From Triplophysa rosa (lineage: Eukaryota; Chordata; Actinopteri; Cypriniformes; Nemacheilidae): a DNA stretch of 64,000 nt. Where the stretch lies: assembly GCF_024868665.1 (NCBI RefSeq), contig NC_079907.1, positions 17,089,155 through 17,153,154 on the forward strand. The letters are read 5' to 3'. A program made the translations under genes and the position numbers. This document shows, piece after piece, positions 36,742-49,248 of the stretch. The stretch's first letter is position 1; the number at the start of each line of letters is the position of its first letter. The notes below the pieces were generated by a model that saw nothing but the letters and a program-made list of their open reading frames with translations, did no database searches and had not been told where the DNA came from.

Positions 36742-39109
36742 GCACTGTCACTCTTGCGGGTACAAAATGCAGAACCATACTGCATATTTCTGGGATAATC
36801 TCCAAATCCTACAGTTTCTCACACTGTAGTTCTCACACCTGCCTATACTGAATAGAGGGAGCCTGATACCACAGAGCCTGCCATGGAGAGCGAGAAACTT
36901 TCATGTTACAAGGCCCATGGTAGAGAGATTTATGATCTTAAGGCACAATCATTGTCCTTGTAAACACTCCCCAAACTCTTCAGTACTGAAGCCCGTTAAC
37001 AGATTAAAACAAGCGCCCATTAGCAGTAAAATAACTGGTTATTATTTTTAAAACCATGTGTGCACCACAAAGCTGAAGATCATTGCATTGCACATATTTA
37101 AAGACTCACACTTGTTTTGTTTTCTATTGCCGTGTTTTAAACTATAAATAATAAAAAAAAAACTATGAGTGTCAATTACTCAATTAATTTCCTCACAAAC
37201 TGTTGCTATACATTTCCTAAATTTGTTCTTACACAAATGGCCATGGCGATTGTTTTAGACTTTTTTGCATTTATTTGCAAAGAACATAAAAAAGTTTATG
37301 ATGGATCGCAATAGCAAGTGTATAACCGATGTACACTCACGGCCCGTTCACACAGCCAGCGACTGGCAGCAACAAAGCAACATGATCTCCCTCGTGTCAA
37401 TAGTAGCTTGGCGACATCTGGTGACACAAGGGACAGTGACCATTGGTAACAGGAAGTGGCCTTCTCTAGCAATGCGAGAAAGTTGAGAATTGCTCAACTT
37501 TATGCAAATTGTGAGCGACTTTTGGGAGCGACTACCAATAGGAGTAAAGTAGTGGAGCTCACGTCGTCCGTCCCCCGTCAGTTACTGCAGTGCAACCAAA
37601 GCTATGAACGCCTTCTAATGACCTCATAGCAAGAGATGGGTGAGAGAAGGGTCCGAATTCACTCATTCGTTTTCATTCGCTCCTTCAAGTGGACTATATT
37701 GGTAAAATAATGTAGGGAATGGTGAATGAGGGTATGGGGGCGTGGTCAGACACAGCCTTTGTCACCTACAGCTAAGCTAAATAACCATAACAGCTATGGT
37801 TATAAAATACTGTAGAACATGGGTCGCAGAAAGTATTTCAAATGGGTCAGTCAAACAATGACAACAGACATCCGTCAATAACCAGTTTGAATCCTGTCCA
37901 AGTTTTAAATCTGTCATAGTTTAATTTTTTGGTTTATGCTTCCCCTGCAAGCAAAAATGTAAGGTTTGTGTTTGGAGTTTTAGACTACTAGCATAAATAA
38001 CAAAGACTTTTATTGTTGTACTTAACACTCATTATTGCCAAGAAGTTCTCTCAAAACTGTCAATATATACAAACTCAATTTAACTGATTATGAACATCTT
38101 CATACTGTGTTTTTTCTTTTGCTTTACTCTCGAATGAAGACGAGTGACAGAAGACACATGGAAAAGTGCCTCTTTTAAAGTGTATTTTCTAAATTCACTC
38201 CAAATTGGTTTCCTTGGACAAGGTTTCCCAGAGCATGTGTGAGCATTAAACATCGGTGGCAGGCCAGCTCTAATCCACTGGCACTGCTTGTCACTGGCAG
38301 GCCGAAATGTCCCAATCAAGACGCGGTTCTCTTGGATCAGTCTCCTGTGTGCGGTTAACCCGACGTTCCCTGGGCAACGCGGCTCCAACCAGACAAACTG
38401 CCAATCTCTCATGCCATTGCATAACCTTTCCAAAGTACTGACGCAGACATGAACGCTAAATATGCATTACTGCAGTGAATTCCCACCTCAGACATCCTTG
38501 CACTGTCATTCATTCCCTCGCAAACACAGGCTTGGTTTCTTCACTGCCTAACTGCATTAAGTTAATGGGTTTTGTGTATACTTCTCAAGGACAGCATATT
38601 TGACTCAACAGTTGGGTTTGGGAAAGAGGGAGAATATGGAGTGCTAGAAGGAGAATAGAGCACAGAGAAGTCAGGGTTGAATGTGTTACAAAAACATAAA
38701 GCGTCTGGCTCCTCCAGAATGTGCACTGACTCTAGGTGAGTGTCTTTATTAAAGACTGGTGAGTGTCTATGCAGAGATCCTGGCAGCCGTCCACCACAGC
38801 AACACGCAGTCTGCCTCTCATTTCAAAACAGAAGTGGAATAATAATTTCAGCAAGAATTTATCAATCCCTCACTGTCAGGAGGTGGATTGTGCTGTGAAG
38901 CATGGTTTTGACAACAGCAAGGTTATTGATTGTAAGTTTATCCCTGCTATAAAGCCATATTTAATTTGATGCACATGGAAAACAGGGATGTAAGGTTTAG
39001 TTATGTTTCTTTCATAACTTGCCATGACAGCCCCTATTTCAGCAACAGTTGTTCACATCTCTTATTTGAACAGCTTTTAGAAAAGGGCAATGAGAAGTGG
39101 TGACAAAGT

Positions 39110-39139
39110 GGGAGGGTGGGGGGTGGGGAAAGGGAAGGG
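39110..39139 (+). other. potential G-quadruplex
   Basis: Six runs of three or more G in 30 bases, separated by one to three bases (gggagggtggggggtgggga then aagggaaggg). The copy at 44777-44806 is identical. Structure formation is inferred from the pattern. Confidence 0.6.
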
Positions 39140-41461
39140 AGTGCTTTTACAGGGGAAGGCCTAACCAGATTTGCATACCAGAAATGCAGGTACTTGCTAG
39201 TTTGATAGTGATACAGAGTGTGCAGGATAGTACATGTCTAATTTCAACAATGCACAGTCACAAATGCACGCATTATCAGAGAGAGGAATACACACCATGA
39301 AAGTATAATTAATATGAGAATTAATCTAGATTTAAAAAATGCTTTTCTTTTTTTCTATATGTAGACATGGCAAAAATCATTTGGAATTATCTGTATTTTT
39401 TTTTTGTCTGACTGAACATTTTCAGTAAACTCTAAAACTGAAAGAGAAGCTTATTTTTCAAAAGGCTATCCGGATTCCACCAGTCCCAAATTCTCAAAGC
39501 TCTTCAGTAAATCACAGGGGGGGACGCAAACCATGGTTTTGTGTTACTGCACGGACACACTTCACACTGAAGGACAACAAGGCAAAGACAGATGATTGAG
39601 AAAAATGAAAAGTGAGTGATGAAAAGGGCATTTTGTGACATTTGAGTTCCACTGTTATTTGAGATCATGCATAATGCAGAGCAGAGATGGAATATAACAG
39701 AATCGGCAGATGTAGATACTCTTCTACCAATGTTAGTTATTGCAGATTTAATGCATATAAAAAATATTACCCATTTTGTGACATTGCTTGAACTTTTTAT
39801 TAAACTAAATACCCCAATAAAGGAAAAAAAATATCCCTTTGCCCTTGACATAATGTACATAATGAGTGTTCGACACATTTTGTGTGAACAGCGCCTACAA
39901 ATTTAAATCTCATTGAATTCACATTCTATTTTACAAGCATTTTAAAAGCTCCATCACCATCATTAGCACATTTCAGGACTTCATTCTAATGCAGCAGCAA
40001 CACCATAGCAGTGCGGATGATAGCTGATGTGAACAGCATACTGGTTGAACCTCACATGGTATTTTGGTTACAGCAAACGTGCATGCCCCATGGAAACTCT
40101 CAGATGTGGAGCCATCGGGCCACGTTCCAGCTGCCTAAACCACAGGTCCCACTTTTCACAGTAAATGAGGATAAAACCATACATGCAGCTGTTCTTGCAG
40201 AATGGACAGAGGGTTAATGCTGAGAGACAGCACTTGTCTTGCAGTTATATAGGAGAGATAAAACCATTCTTTTCCACTCCCCTCACTCTAGTACACCTCT
40301 AAAAGTTTCCGAAAGTGCCTGCCCTCGCTGTTGTGAGAAATGTCATGTTGTTTATCCGCAGGTGAGGTTATGCCAAGGATAAACCCCAAACGCCTGGGGT
40401 GTATGGAACATGAGCAGAGAGGTCCAAACAACTCGCTTTACAGAACAAGTTTCCATTGCTCAAATTAATTCTCGACTTGATTCAGCTAAACCACGGCACA
40501 TGACTCAGGAGAACTCATAAAGAAATGCTTGCACGGTATCCTCTCCGGTGTGTATATTTGGGCGCTCATCTGAAAATATACATGTTGATATTTGGCGTGT
40601 CATTCCTGACCACATATTGACATATTATGGTTTGACTGAGGTCAGAGTCTAATCAGATATGAAGAGGAAGGTTTCCGATTACACCTGATAAACCTCTGCC
40701 ATTTTCTCAGAGCGAGGGACTAATTAGACAGCATGTGGATTTATCATTCCTTTCCCTGGCTGTGTTTATTTCTCTAAACATAGGCATAACTTCTCTTTGG
40801 TTTGCGATCTCTCTCTGTCTCTTTCTTTTTCTCGCTGTCTCCCCATATCTCACTGTCTTGTTTAGGAACCAGATGAAAGTGAAGAGATCTGTTTCATCAT
40901 GCTCCAAGTCAGGCAAAAGCATACAAGCAGACTGACTGGGCTTGTATAAACTACTGCCACCACTTTCTGTAGGGATCAACGGAGCTTTTACCAAAGGGCT
41001 TAATGTTTAGCTGGTTAACTCTGGCTGTTAGCCCCTGCTGGTGGATGCTGGTAACTACACTATTTTGCCAGCAAAAACCATACATCTCCGTTGATGTCCA
41101 TTCAAAAAGGTTTTTCTGCAGGCAACATAAAAATAGCAAAATATTTCATGACTTTATATATCATTGAATGAAAGTAATTTTTTTCTGAGAATATCTGTCT
41201 TAGCTGATGGTACTGATAATGTCAATATATTTGGTTGTAAACTCTCATTTACTGTCTATTAAAGACGATTTACTGAAAATCAGCGCTAATTTGAAGTGCT
41301 AGCAATACATTATACACTTTTCACAGACACTTTTTCAACAAATTTTACAGAATTTTACTGTTTTGTTTGACTAATTTTCACATTTTGAAATGCTTTAAAA
41401 AAATTAAATTACAGAAATAGATTTTTCAAGAAGGGTGTAAAAAACATAAAGTAAAGAATTG

Positions 41462-41560
41462 TATATTAAGTCGGCACACCAAAGACCAAAGTCCAAGACT
41501 TTCCCATGGCGCGTGACGTTTCGAGCACACAAGCTCTTCATCAGACAAAAAAAAACATAA
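41462..41560. repeat. fish repeat fragment (gtgacgtttcgagcacac)
   Basis: The phrase gacgtttcgagcacacaagc followed by tcttcatcagac is a recurrent motif of fish repetitive DNA. Too short to classify. A second copy lies at 47129-47227 in the duplicated segment. Confidence 0.4.
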
Positions 41561-41722
41561 AATAGCCATGCAATTTTACTTTACAAAAAAATGCTATTCT
41601 ACTTTTTCTCTGACGCTTCAGCTTCCGGAATATATTATTATGTTTACAGATATTTTTTTACAGTATAGCACACTTTGAGAGCACTTTCACTATGTTCTCA
41701 GAATAGGAGTGTGTTACACATA

Positions 41723-42407
41723 CAGTGAGGGAAATAAGTATTTGATCCCCTGCTGATTTTGTAAGTTTGCCTACTTACAAACAAATGAAGGGTCTATAAT
41801 TTTTATGGTGGGTTTATTTTAACTGATAGACACAGAATATTAAAAAAAATCAGGGGAAAAAAATGTTATATAAAGGTTATAAATTGATTTGCATTTCAGT
41901 CAGTGAAATAAGTATTTGATCCCCAAGCAAAACATAACTTTGTACTTTGTGGAGAAACCCTTGTTGGCAAGCACAGAGGTCAGACATTTCTGATAGTTGG
42001 TCACCAGGTTTGCACATGTGTCCGGATACATTTAGTCCACTCCTCTGTCAATCTTTAAGGTTTCTTGGCTGTCGCTCAGCAAATTGGAGTTTTAGCCTCC
42101 TTCACAGAGGTTCTATAGACTAGGGTCTAGAGACTGGCTAGACATTTAATGTGCTTCTCCTTAAGCCACTATTTGGTTGTCTTGGCAATATGTTTTGCGT
42201 CTTTGTCATGTTAAAGGCTCATCCATGACCCATCTTCAGTGACCTAGTTAAGGGGAGGAGGTTCTCGTCCAAGATTTTACGGTACATGGGCCCGTCCCTC
42301 AGCCCCTCAATGCGGTGAAGTCATCCTGTATACCTGTAGCAGAGAAAAAGCCCTAAAGCAGAATGTTTCCAACACTGTGCTTCTCTGTAGACATGATGTT
42401 CTTGGGC
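41723..42407 (-). mobile_element. Tc1-like transposon of the IR/DR type, cut by assembly break
   Basis: Starts after TA with cagtgagggaaataagtatt. A second copy of the same motif (cagtgaaataagtatttgat at 41901, full unit 41897-41924) lies exactly 174 bases inside the first (41723). Paired direct repeats within each inverted repeat are the transposase-binding layout of IR/DR Tc1 elements. From about 41940 to 42407 the minus strand resembles the C-terminal half of a Tc1 transposase, heavily decayed with frameshifts and no long open frame. The sequence stops at the N at 42408 before the rest of the element. Confidence 0.85.
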
Positions 42408-42408
42408 N
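42408..42408. other. single-N assembly join
   Basis: One ambiguous base in the middle of the Tc1-like transposase relic. Immediately after it the sequence restarts with the block already seen at 36742. Some scaffolding programs write one N where two contigs are thought to abut or overlap. Confidence 0.9.
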
Positions 42409-45400
42409 GCACTGTCACTCTTGCGGGTACAAAATGCAGAACCATACTGCATATTTCTGGGATAATCTCCAAATCCTACAGTTTCTCACACTGTAGTTCT
42501 CACACCTGCCTATACTGAATAGAGGGAGCCTGATACCACAGAGCCTGCCATGGAGAGCGAGAAACTTTCATGTTACAAGGCCCATGGTAGAGAGATTTAT
42601 GATCTTAAGGCACAATCATTGTCCTTGTAAACACTCCCCAAACTCTTCAGTACTGAAGCCCGTTAACAGATTAAAACAAGCGCCCATTAGCAGTAAAATA
42701 ACTGGTTATTATTTTTAAAACCATGTGTGCACCACAAAGCTGAAGATCATTGCATTGCACATATTTAAAGACTCACACTTGTTTTGTTTTCTATTGCCGT
42801 GTTTTAAACTATAAATAATAAAAAAAAAACTATGAGTGTCAATTACTCAATTAATTTCCTCACAAACTGTTGCTATACATTTCCTAAATTTGTTCTTACA
42901 CAAATGGCCATGGCGATTGTTTTAGACTTTTTTGCATTTATTTGCAAAGAACATAAAAAAGTTTATGATGGATCGCAATAGCAAGTGTATAACCGATGTA
43001 CACTCACGGCCCGTTCACACAGCCAGCGACTGGCAGCAACAAAGCAACATGATCTCCCTCGTGTCAATAGTAGCTTGGCGACATCTGGTGACACAAGGGA
43101 CAGTGACCATTGGTAACAGGAAGTGGCCTTCTCTAGCAATGCGAGAAAGTTGAGAATTGCTCAACTTTATGCAAATAGTGAGCGACTTTTGGGAGCGACT
43201 ACCAATAGGAGTAAAGTAGAGGAGCTCACGTCGTCCGTCCCCCGTCAGTTACTGCAGTGCAACCAAAGCTATGAACGCCTTCTAATGACCTCATAGCAAG
43301 AGATGGGTGAGAGAAGGGTCCGAATTCACTCATTCGTTTTCATTCGCTCCTTCAAGTGGACTATATTGGTAAAATAATGTAGGGAATGGTGAATGAGGGT
43401 ATGGGGGCGTGGTCAGACACAGCCTTTGTCACCTACAGCTAAGCTAAATAACCATAACAGCTATGGTTATAAAATACTGTAGAACATGGGTCGCAGAAAG
43501 TATTTCAAATGGGTCAGTCAAACAATGACAACAGACATCCGTCAATAACCAGTTTGAATCCTGTCCAAGTTTTAAATCTGTCATAGTTTAATTTTTTGGT
43601 TTATGCTTCCCCTGCAAGCAAAAATGTAAGGTTTGTGTTTGGAGTTTTAGACTACTAGCATAAATAACAAAGACTTTTATTGTTGTACTTAACACTCATT
43701 ATTGCCAAGAAGTTCTCTCAAAACTGTCAATATATACAAACTCAATTTAACTGATTATGAACATCTTCATACTGTGTTTTTTCTTTTGCTTTACTCTCGA
43801 ATGAAGACGAGTGACAGAAGACACATGGAAAAGTGCCTCTTTTAAAGTGTATTTTCAAAATTCACTCCAAATTGGTTTCCTTGGACAAGGTTTCCCAGAG
43901 CATGTGTGAGCATTAAACATCGGTGGCAGGCCAGCTCTAATCCACTGGCACTGCTTGTCACTGGCAGGCCGAAATGTCCCAATCAAGACGCGGTTCTCTT
44001 GGATCAGTCTCCTGTGTGCGGTTAACCCGACGTTCCCTGGGCAACGCGGCTCCAACCAGACAAACTGCCAATCTCTCATGCCATTGCATAACCTTTCCAA
44101 AGTACTGACGCAGACATGAACGCTAAATATGCATTACTGCAGTGAATTCCCACCTCAGACATCCTTGCACTGTCATTCATACCCTCGCAAACACAGGCTT
44201 GGTTTCTTCACTGCCTAACTGCATTAAGTTAATGGGTTTTGTGTATACTTCTCAAGGACAGCATATTTGACTCAACAGTTGGGTTTGGGAAAGAGGGAGA
44301 ATATGGAGTGCTAGAAGGAGAATAGAGCACAGAGAAGTCAGGGTTGAATGTGTTACAAAAACATAAAGCGTCTGGCTCCTCCAGAATGTGCACTGACTCT
44401 AGGTGAGTGTCTTTATTAAAGACTGGTGAGTGTCTATGCAGAGATCCTGGCAGCCGTCCACCACAGCAACACGCAGTCTGCCTCTCATTTCAAAACAGAA
44501 GTGGAATAATAATTTCAGCAAGAATTTATCAATCCCTCACTGTCAGGAGGTGGATTGTGCTGTGAAGCATGGTTTTGACAACAGCAAGGTTATTGATTGT
44601 AAGTTTATCCCTGCTATAAAGCCATATTTAATTTGATGCACATGGAAAACAGGGATGTAAGGTTTAGTTATGTTTCTTTCATAACTTGCCATGACAGCCC
44701 CTATTTCAGCAACAGTTGTTCACATCTCTTATTTGAACAGCTTTTAGAAAAGGGCAATGAGAAGTGGTGACAAAGTGGGAGGGTGGGGGGTGGGGAAAGG
44801 GAAGGGAGTGCTTTTACAGGGGAAGGCCTAACCAGATTTGCATACCAGAAATGCAGGTACTTGCTAGTTTGATAGTGATACAGAGTGTGCAGGATAGTAC
44901 ATGTCTAATTTCAACAATGCACAGTCACAAATGCACGCATTATCAGAGAGAGGAATACACACCATGAAAGTATAATTAATATGAGAATTAATCTAGATTT
45001 AAAAAATGCTTTTCTTTTTTTCTATATGTAGACATGGCAAAAATCATTTGGAATTATCTGTATTTTTTTTTTGTCTGACTGAACATTTTCAGTAAACTCT
45101 AAAACTGAAAGAGAAGCTTATTTTTCAAAAGGCTATCCGGATTCCACCAGTCCCAAATTCTCAAAGCTCTTCAGTAAATCACAGGGGGGGACGCAAACCA
45201 TGGTTTTGTGTTACTGCACGGACACACTTCACACTGAAGGACAACAAGGCAAAGACAGATGATTGAGAAAAATGAAAAGTGAGTGATGAAAAGGGCATTT
45301 TGTGACATTTGAGTTCCACTGTTATTTGAGATCATGCATAATGCAGAGCAGAGATGGAATATAACAGAATCGGCAGATGTAGATACTCTTCTACCAATGT

Positions 45401-47516
45401 TAGTTATTGCAGATTTAATGCATATAAAAAATATTACCCATTTTGTGACATTGCTTGAACTTTTTATTAAACTAAATACCCCAATAAAGGAAAAAAAATA
45501 TCCCTTTGCCCTTGACATAATGTACATAATGAGTGTTCGACACATTTTGTGTGAACAGCGCCTACAAATTTAAATCTCATTGAATTCACATTCTATTTTA
45601 CAAGCATTTTAAAAGCTCCATCACCATCATTAGCACATTTCAGGACTTCATTCTAATGCAGCAGCAACACCATAGCAGTGCGGATGATAGCTGATGTGAA
45701 CAGCATACTGGTTGAACCTCACATGGTATTTTGGTTACAGCAAACGTGCATGCCCCATGGAAACTCTCAGATGTGGAGCCATCGGGCCACGTTCCAGCTG
45801 CCTAAACCACAGGTCCCACTTTTCACAGTAAATGAGGATAAAACCATACATGCAGCTGTTCTTGCAGAATGGACAGAGGGTTAATGCTGAGAGACAGCAC
45901 TTGTCTTGCAGTTATATAGGAGAGATAAAACCATTCTTTTCCACTCCCCTCACTCTAGTACACCTCTAAAAGTTTCCGAAAGTGCCTGCCCTCGCTGTTG
46001 TGAGAAATGTCATGTTGTTTATCCGCAGGTGAGGTTATGCCAAGGATAAACCCCAAACGCCTGGGGTGTATGGAACATGAGCAGAGAGGTCCAAACAACT
46101 CGCTTTACAGAACAAGTTTCCATTGCTCAAATTAATTCTCGACTTGATTCAGCTAAACCACGGCACATGACTCAGGAGAACTCATAAAGAAATGCTTGCA
46201 CGGTATCCTCTCCGGTGTGTATATTTGGGCGCTCATCTGAAAATATACATGATGATATTTGGCGTGTCATTCCTGACCACATATTGACATATTATGGATT
46301 GACTGAGGTCAGAGTCTAATCAGATATGAAGAGGAAGGTTTCCGATTACACCTGATAAACCTCTGCCATTTTCTCAGAGCGAGGGACTAATTAGACAGCA
46401 TGTGGATTTATCATTCCTTTCCCTGGCTGTGTTTATTTCTCTAAACATAGGCATAACTTCTCTTTGGTTTGCGATCTCTCTCTGTCTCTTTCTTTTTCTC
46501 GCTGTCTCCCCATATCTCACTGTCTTGTTTAGGAACCAGATGAAAGTGAAGAGATCTGTTTCATCATGCTCCAAGTCAGGCAAAAGCATACAAGCAGACT
46601 GACTGGGCTTGTATAAACTACTGCCACCACTTTCTGTAGGGATCAACGGAGCTTTTACCAAAGGGCTTAATGTTTAGCTGGTTAACTCTGGCTGTTAGCC
46701 CCTGCTGGTGGATGCTGGTAACTACACTATTTTGCCAGCAAAAACCATACATCTCCGTTGATGTCCATTCAAAAAGGTTTTTCTGCAGGCAACATAAAAA
46801 TAGCAAAATATTTCATGACTTTATAAATCATTGAATGAAAGTAATTTTTTTCTGAGAATATCTGTCTTAGCTGATGGTACTGATAATGTCAATATATTTG
46901 GTTGTAAACTCTCATTTACTGTCTATTAAAGACGATTTACTGAAAATCAGCGCTAATTTGAAGTGCTAGCAATACATTATACACTTTTCACAGACACTTT
47001 TTCAACAAATTTTACAGAATTTTACTGTTTTGTTTGACTAATTTTCACATTTTGAAATGCTTTAAAAAAATTAAATTACAGAAATAGATTTTTCAAGAAG
47101 GGTGTAAAAAACATAAAGTAAAGAATTGTATATTAAGTCGGCACACCAAAGACCAAAGTCCAAGACTTTCCCATGGCGCGTGACGTTTCGAGCACACAAG
47201 CTCTTCATCAGACAAAAAAAAACATAAAATAGCCATGCAATTTTACATTACAAAAAAATGCTATTCTACTTTTTCTCTGACGCTTCAGCTTCCGGAATAT
47301 ATTATTATGTTTACAGATATTTTTTTACAGTATAGCACACTTTGAGAGCACTTTCACTATGTTCTCAGAATAGGAGTGTGTTACACATACAGTGAGGGAA
47401 ATAAGTATTTGATCCCCTGCTGATTTTGTAAGTTTGCCTACTTACAAACAAATGAAGGGTCTATAATTTTTATGGTGGGTTTATTTTAACTGATAGACAC
47501 AGAATATTAAAAAAAA
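42409..47516 (+). repeat. 5.1-kb duplicated segment, copy 2
   Basis: Second copy of 36742-41849. Differences found, copy 1 to copy 2: 37510/43177, 37553/43220, 38190/43857, 38514/44181, 40585/46252, 40631/46298, 41159/46826, 41580/47247; every one is T to A. Identity is therefore about 99.8 percent. The similarity ends where the Tc1-like element differs between copies (after the A-run at 47509-47516). Confidence 0.95.
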
Positions 47517-47762
47517 GGCACATAACCAATCTGTGGAGCCAGAATTCTTGCTAGTTGGTAGGGGATCAAATACTTATTTCACTGACTGAAATGCAAATCA
47601 ATTTATAACCTTTATATAACATTTTTTTCCCCTGATTTTTTTTTATATTCTGTGTCTATCAGTTAAAATAAACCCACCATAAAAATCATAGACCCTTCAT
47701 TTGTTTGTAAGTAGGCAAACTTACAAAATCAGCAGGGGATCAAATACTTATTTCCCTCACTG
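47390..47762. mobile_element. internally deleted Tc1-like element, 373 bp, complete ends
   Basis: Bounded by TA (47388-47389 and 47763-47764). The left inverted repeat runs about 127 bases (47390-47516). The right inverted repeat is longer and keeps both direct repeats at 47561-47588 and 47735-47762, again 174 bases apart. The left inner direct repeat and the whole transposase are deleted. Same insertion site as the longer element at 41723 in copy 1. Confidence 0.9.
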
Positions 47763-47764
47763 TA

Positions 47765-49248
47765 TACATACATATATATATATATACATAAACTAAACAA
47801 CAATAAAGAATTAAACAAAACAATTTTATTGTTTATTAGATTTGTGGAATACAAAATGTGTTCCAGTGAACTTTGTTTAAGAAACTTAAATTAAATATTT
47901 TCACTGTCTGCTGCAGGATTGTTGATAGTGACTTGGGAGTGGCTTTTATGGTTGTTTATTGCATGTTTTGTACACTTTTAAATGACTGTTTTATGCTTTT
48001 TTGCAACAAAAAAATATTTAACACTACCAGCTCTACCTAACACATTTTAATAGTAAATTCAGCAGAATTCTGCCGATTTTCCCCAGTAATAAGTGCATAA
48101 AATGTGAAAGGGTCTACTAATTTCATCTGTGTCTGTCCACGAGTAAAGACAGTATCATGCAGGTGGCATACATCCAGCTTGGAGATAAACGGAAATGCTT
48201 AAAGATAGCAAGCAGAGTTGGCAGCGCTTGTGCATGCTTCAGCAGAAGGTCACAGAAATTTGTTGGAAAACGTCAAAACCCTCTCATCATAACATTTCTA
48301 TTAAACATTACCAGACAATATGCAGAGAATAGACAGTAGAAGTGACCGTATGGTGCATTACCTGAGATAGAATCTCTGGAAGGCATTTGTTGTGTTTTGA
48401 CTCCACTTTCTATGGCTCAGGTTTGCATGCTTCGTTTTTAACTTCCTCTCTGTGTTTGTTTGGCCAGCACAGCACCCTACATATCAGTTGCAAAACAGTC
48501 TCACATGCCATCTTTAAGATGCTTATCGAGTATGTTTAACTTTCAAAAAAGGGGCAGGAGAATGGTAGCAAAATATGTGAAAATGGAAGATTCAAGAACA
48601 AGTATGTTGCTTTTCAAGTAATTATGTGAATTGTATGTAATACATGTTTGTGAAAAAGAGTAACTGTGATCTAAAGCTGACAAACTAAAGAAACAGTTGT
48701 TATTGAAACACACACACACACACACACACATTTCTGTCGCTCAATTTCTCTTCAAGCACTAATCGCAGCAAAAATGCTGTAAACTGGTAAAATGGCTTCA
48801 GATTACACAGTTAGCCGTGAACTGCTGCACACAGACCGTAAAACACTCAGTGTCTTTCTGTATGAGCTTTCCCACAATCCTCCTCTCACACATGCCTAAT
48901 CTCACACCCACTGTGCCAATCCATCACATATGCGTCACCCGACTGCACACGGCACTTTTACCTTCTACAATTAAAAAAAACTCAAAAACAACTACAAACA
49001 TGCCATACAGGTTTATTACTTCTTTATGGTCTGTGTGATGAAAGATCGGCAATAATTATTTAACCTACTACTGAAGCTTATAAAACTATCCAGAAACTAC
49101 TAAGAAGATATTTCTAAAAAATAAAAAGTAAACCTTTATAATTAGGGGTTAAATTGGGATTATGGAGGTGGGGAAACAGTTTCTGGGATTTATGAAATAG
49201 CCCTAGCAATTCTAATTATACGACATAACTTTGTCATTAATGCTTAGT
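47765..49248. other. intergenic; (TA)n at 47770-47788 and (CA)n at 48709-48731
   Basis: Two short microsatellites and no supported gene. Confidence 0.55.

Larger units (their letters stand above)
36742..41849 (+). repeat. 5.1-kb duplicated segment, copy 1
   Basis: Collinear with 42409-47516 at a constant offset of 5667 bases, with no net indel and eight substitutions found. No gene is supported inside; short frames occur in both copies at the same places. It holds a G-run at 39110-39139 and ends inside the Tc1-like left inverted repeat. A single N at 42408 separates the copies, so the duplication may be an assembly artefact. Confidence 0.95.

Noticed and set aside
39504..39878. 124-codon minus-strand frame, repeated at 45171-45545
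   Set aside because: No domain. Its presence in both copies reflects the duplicated DNA and is not independent support.
36742..47516. Biological tandem duplication or array
   Set aside because: Not accepted as biological because of the single N at the junction and the one-way T to A differences; treated as a probable assembly artefact.
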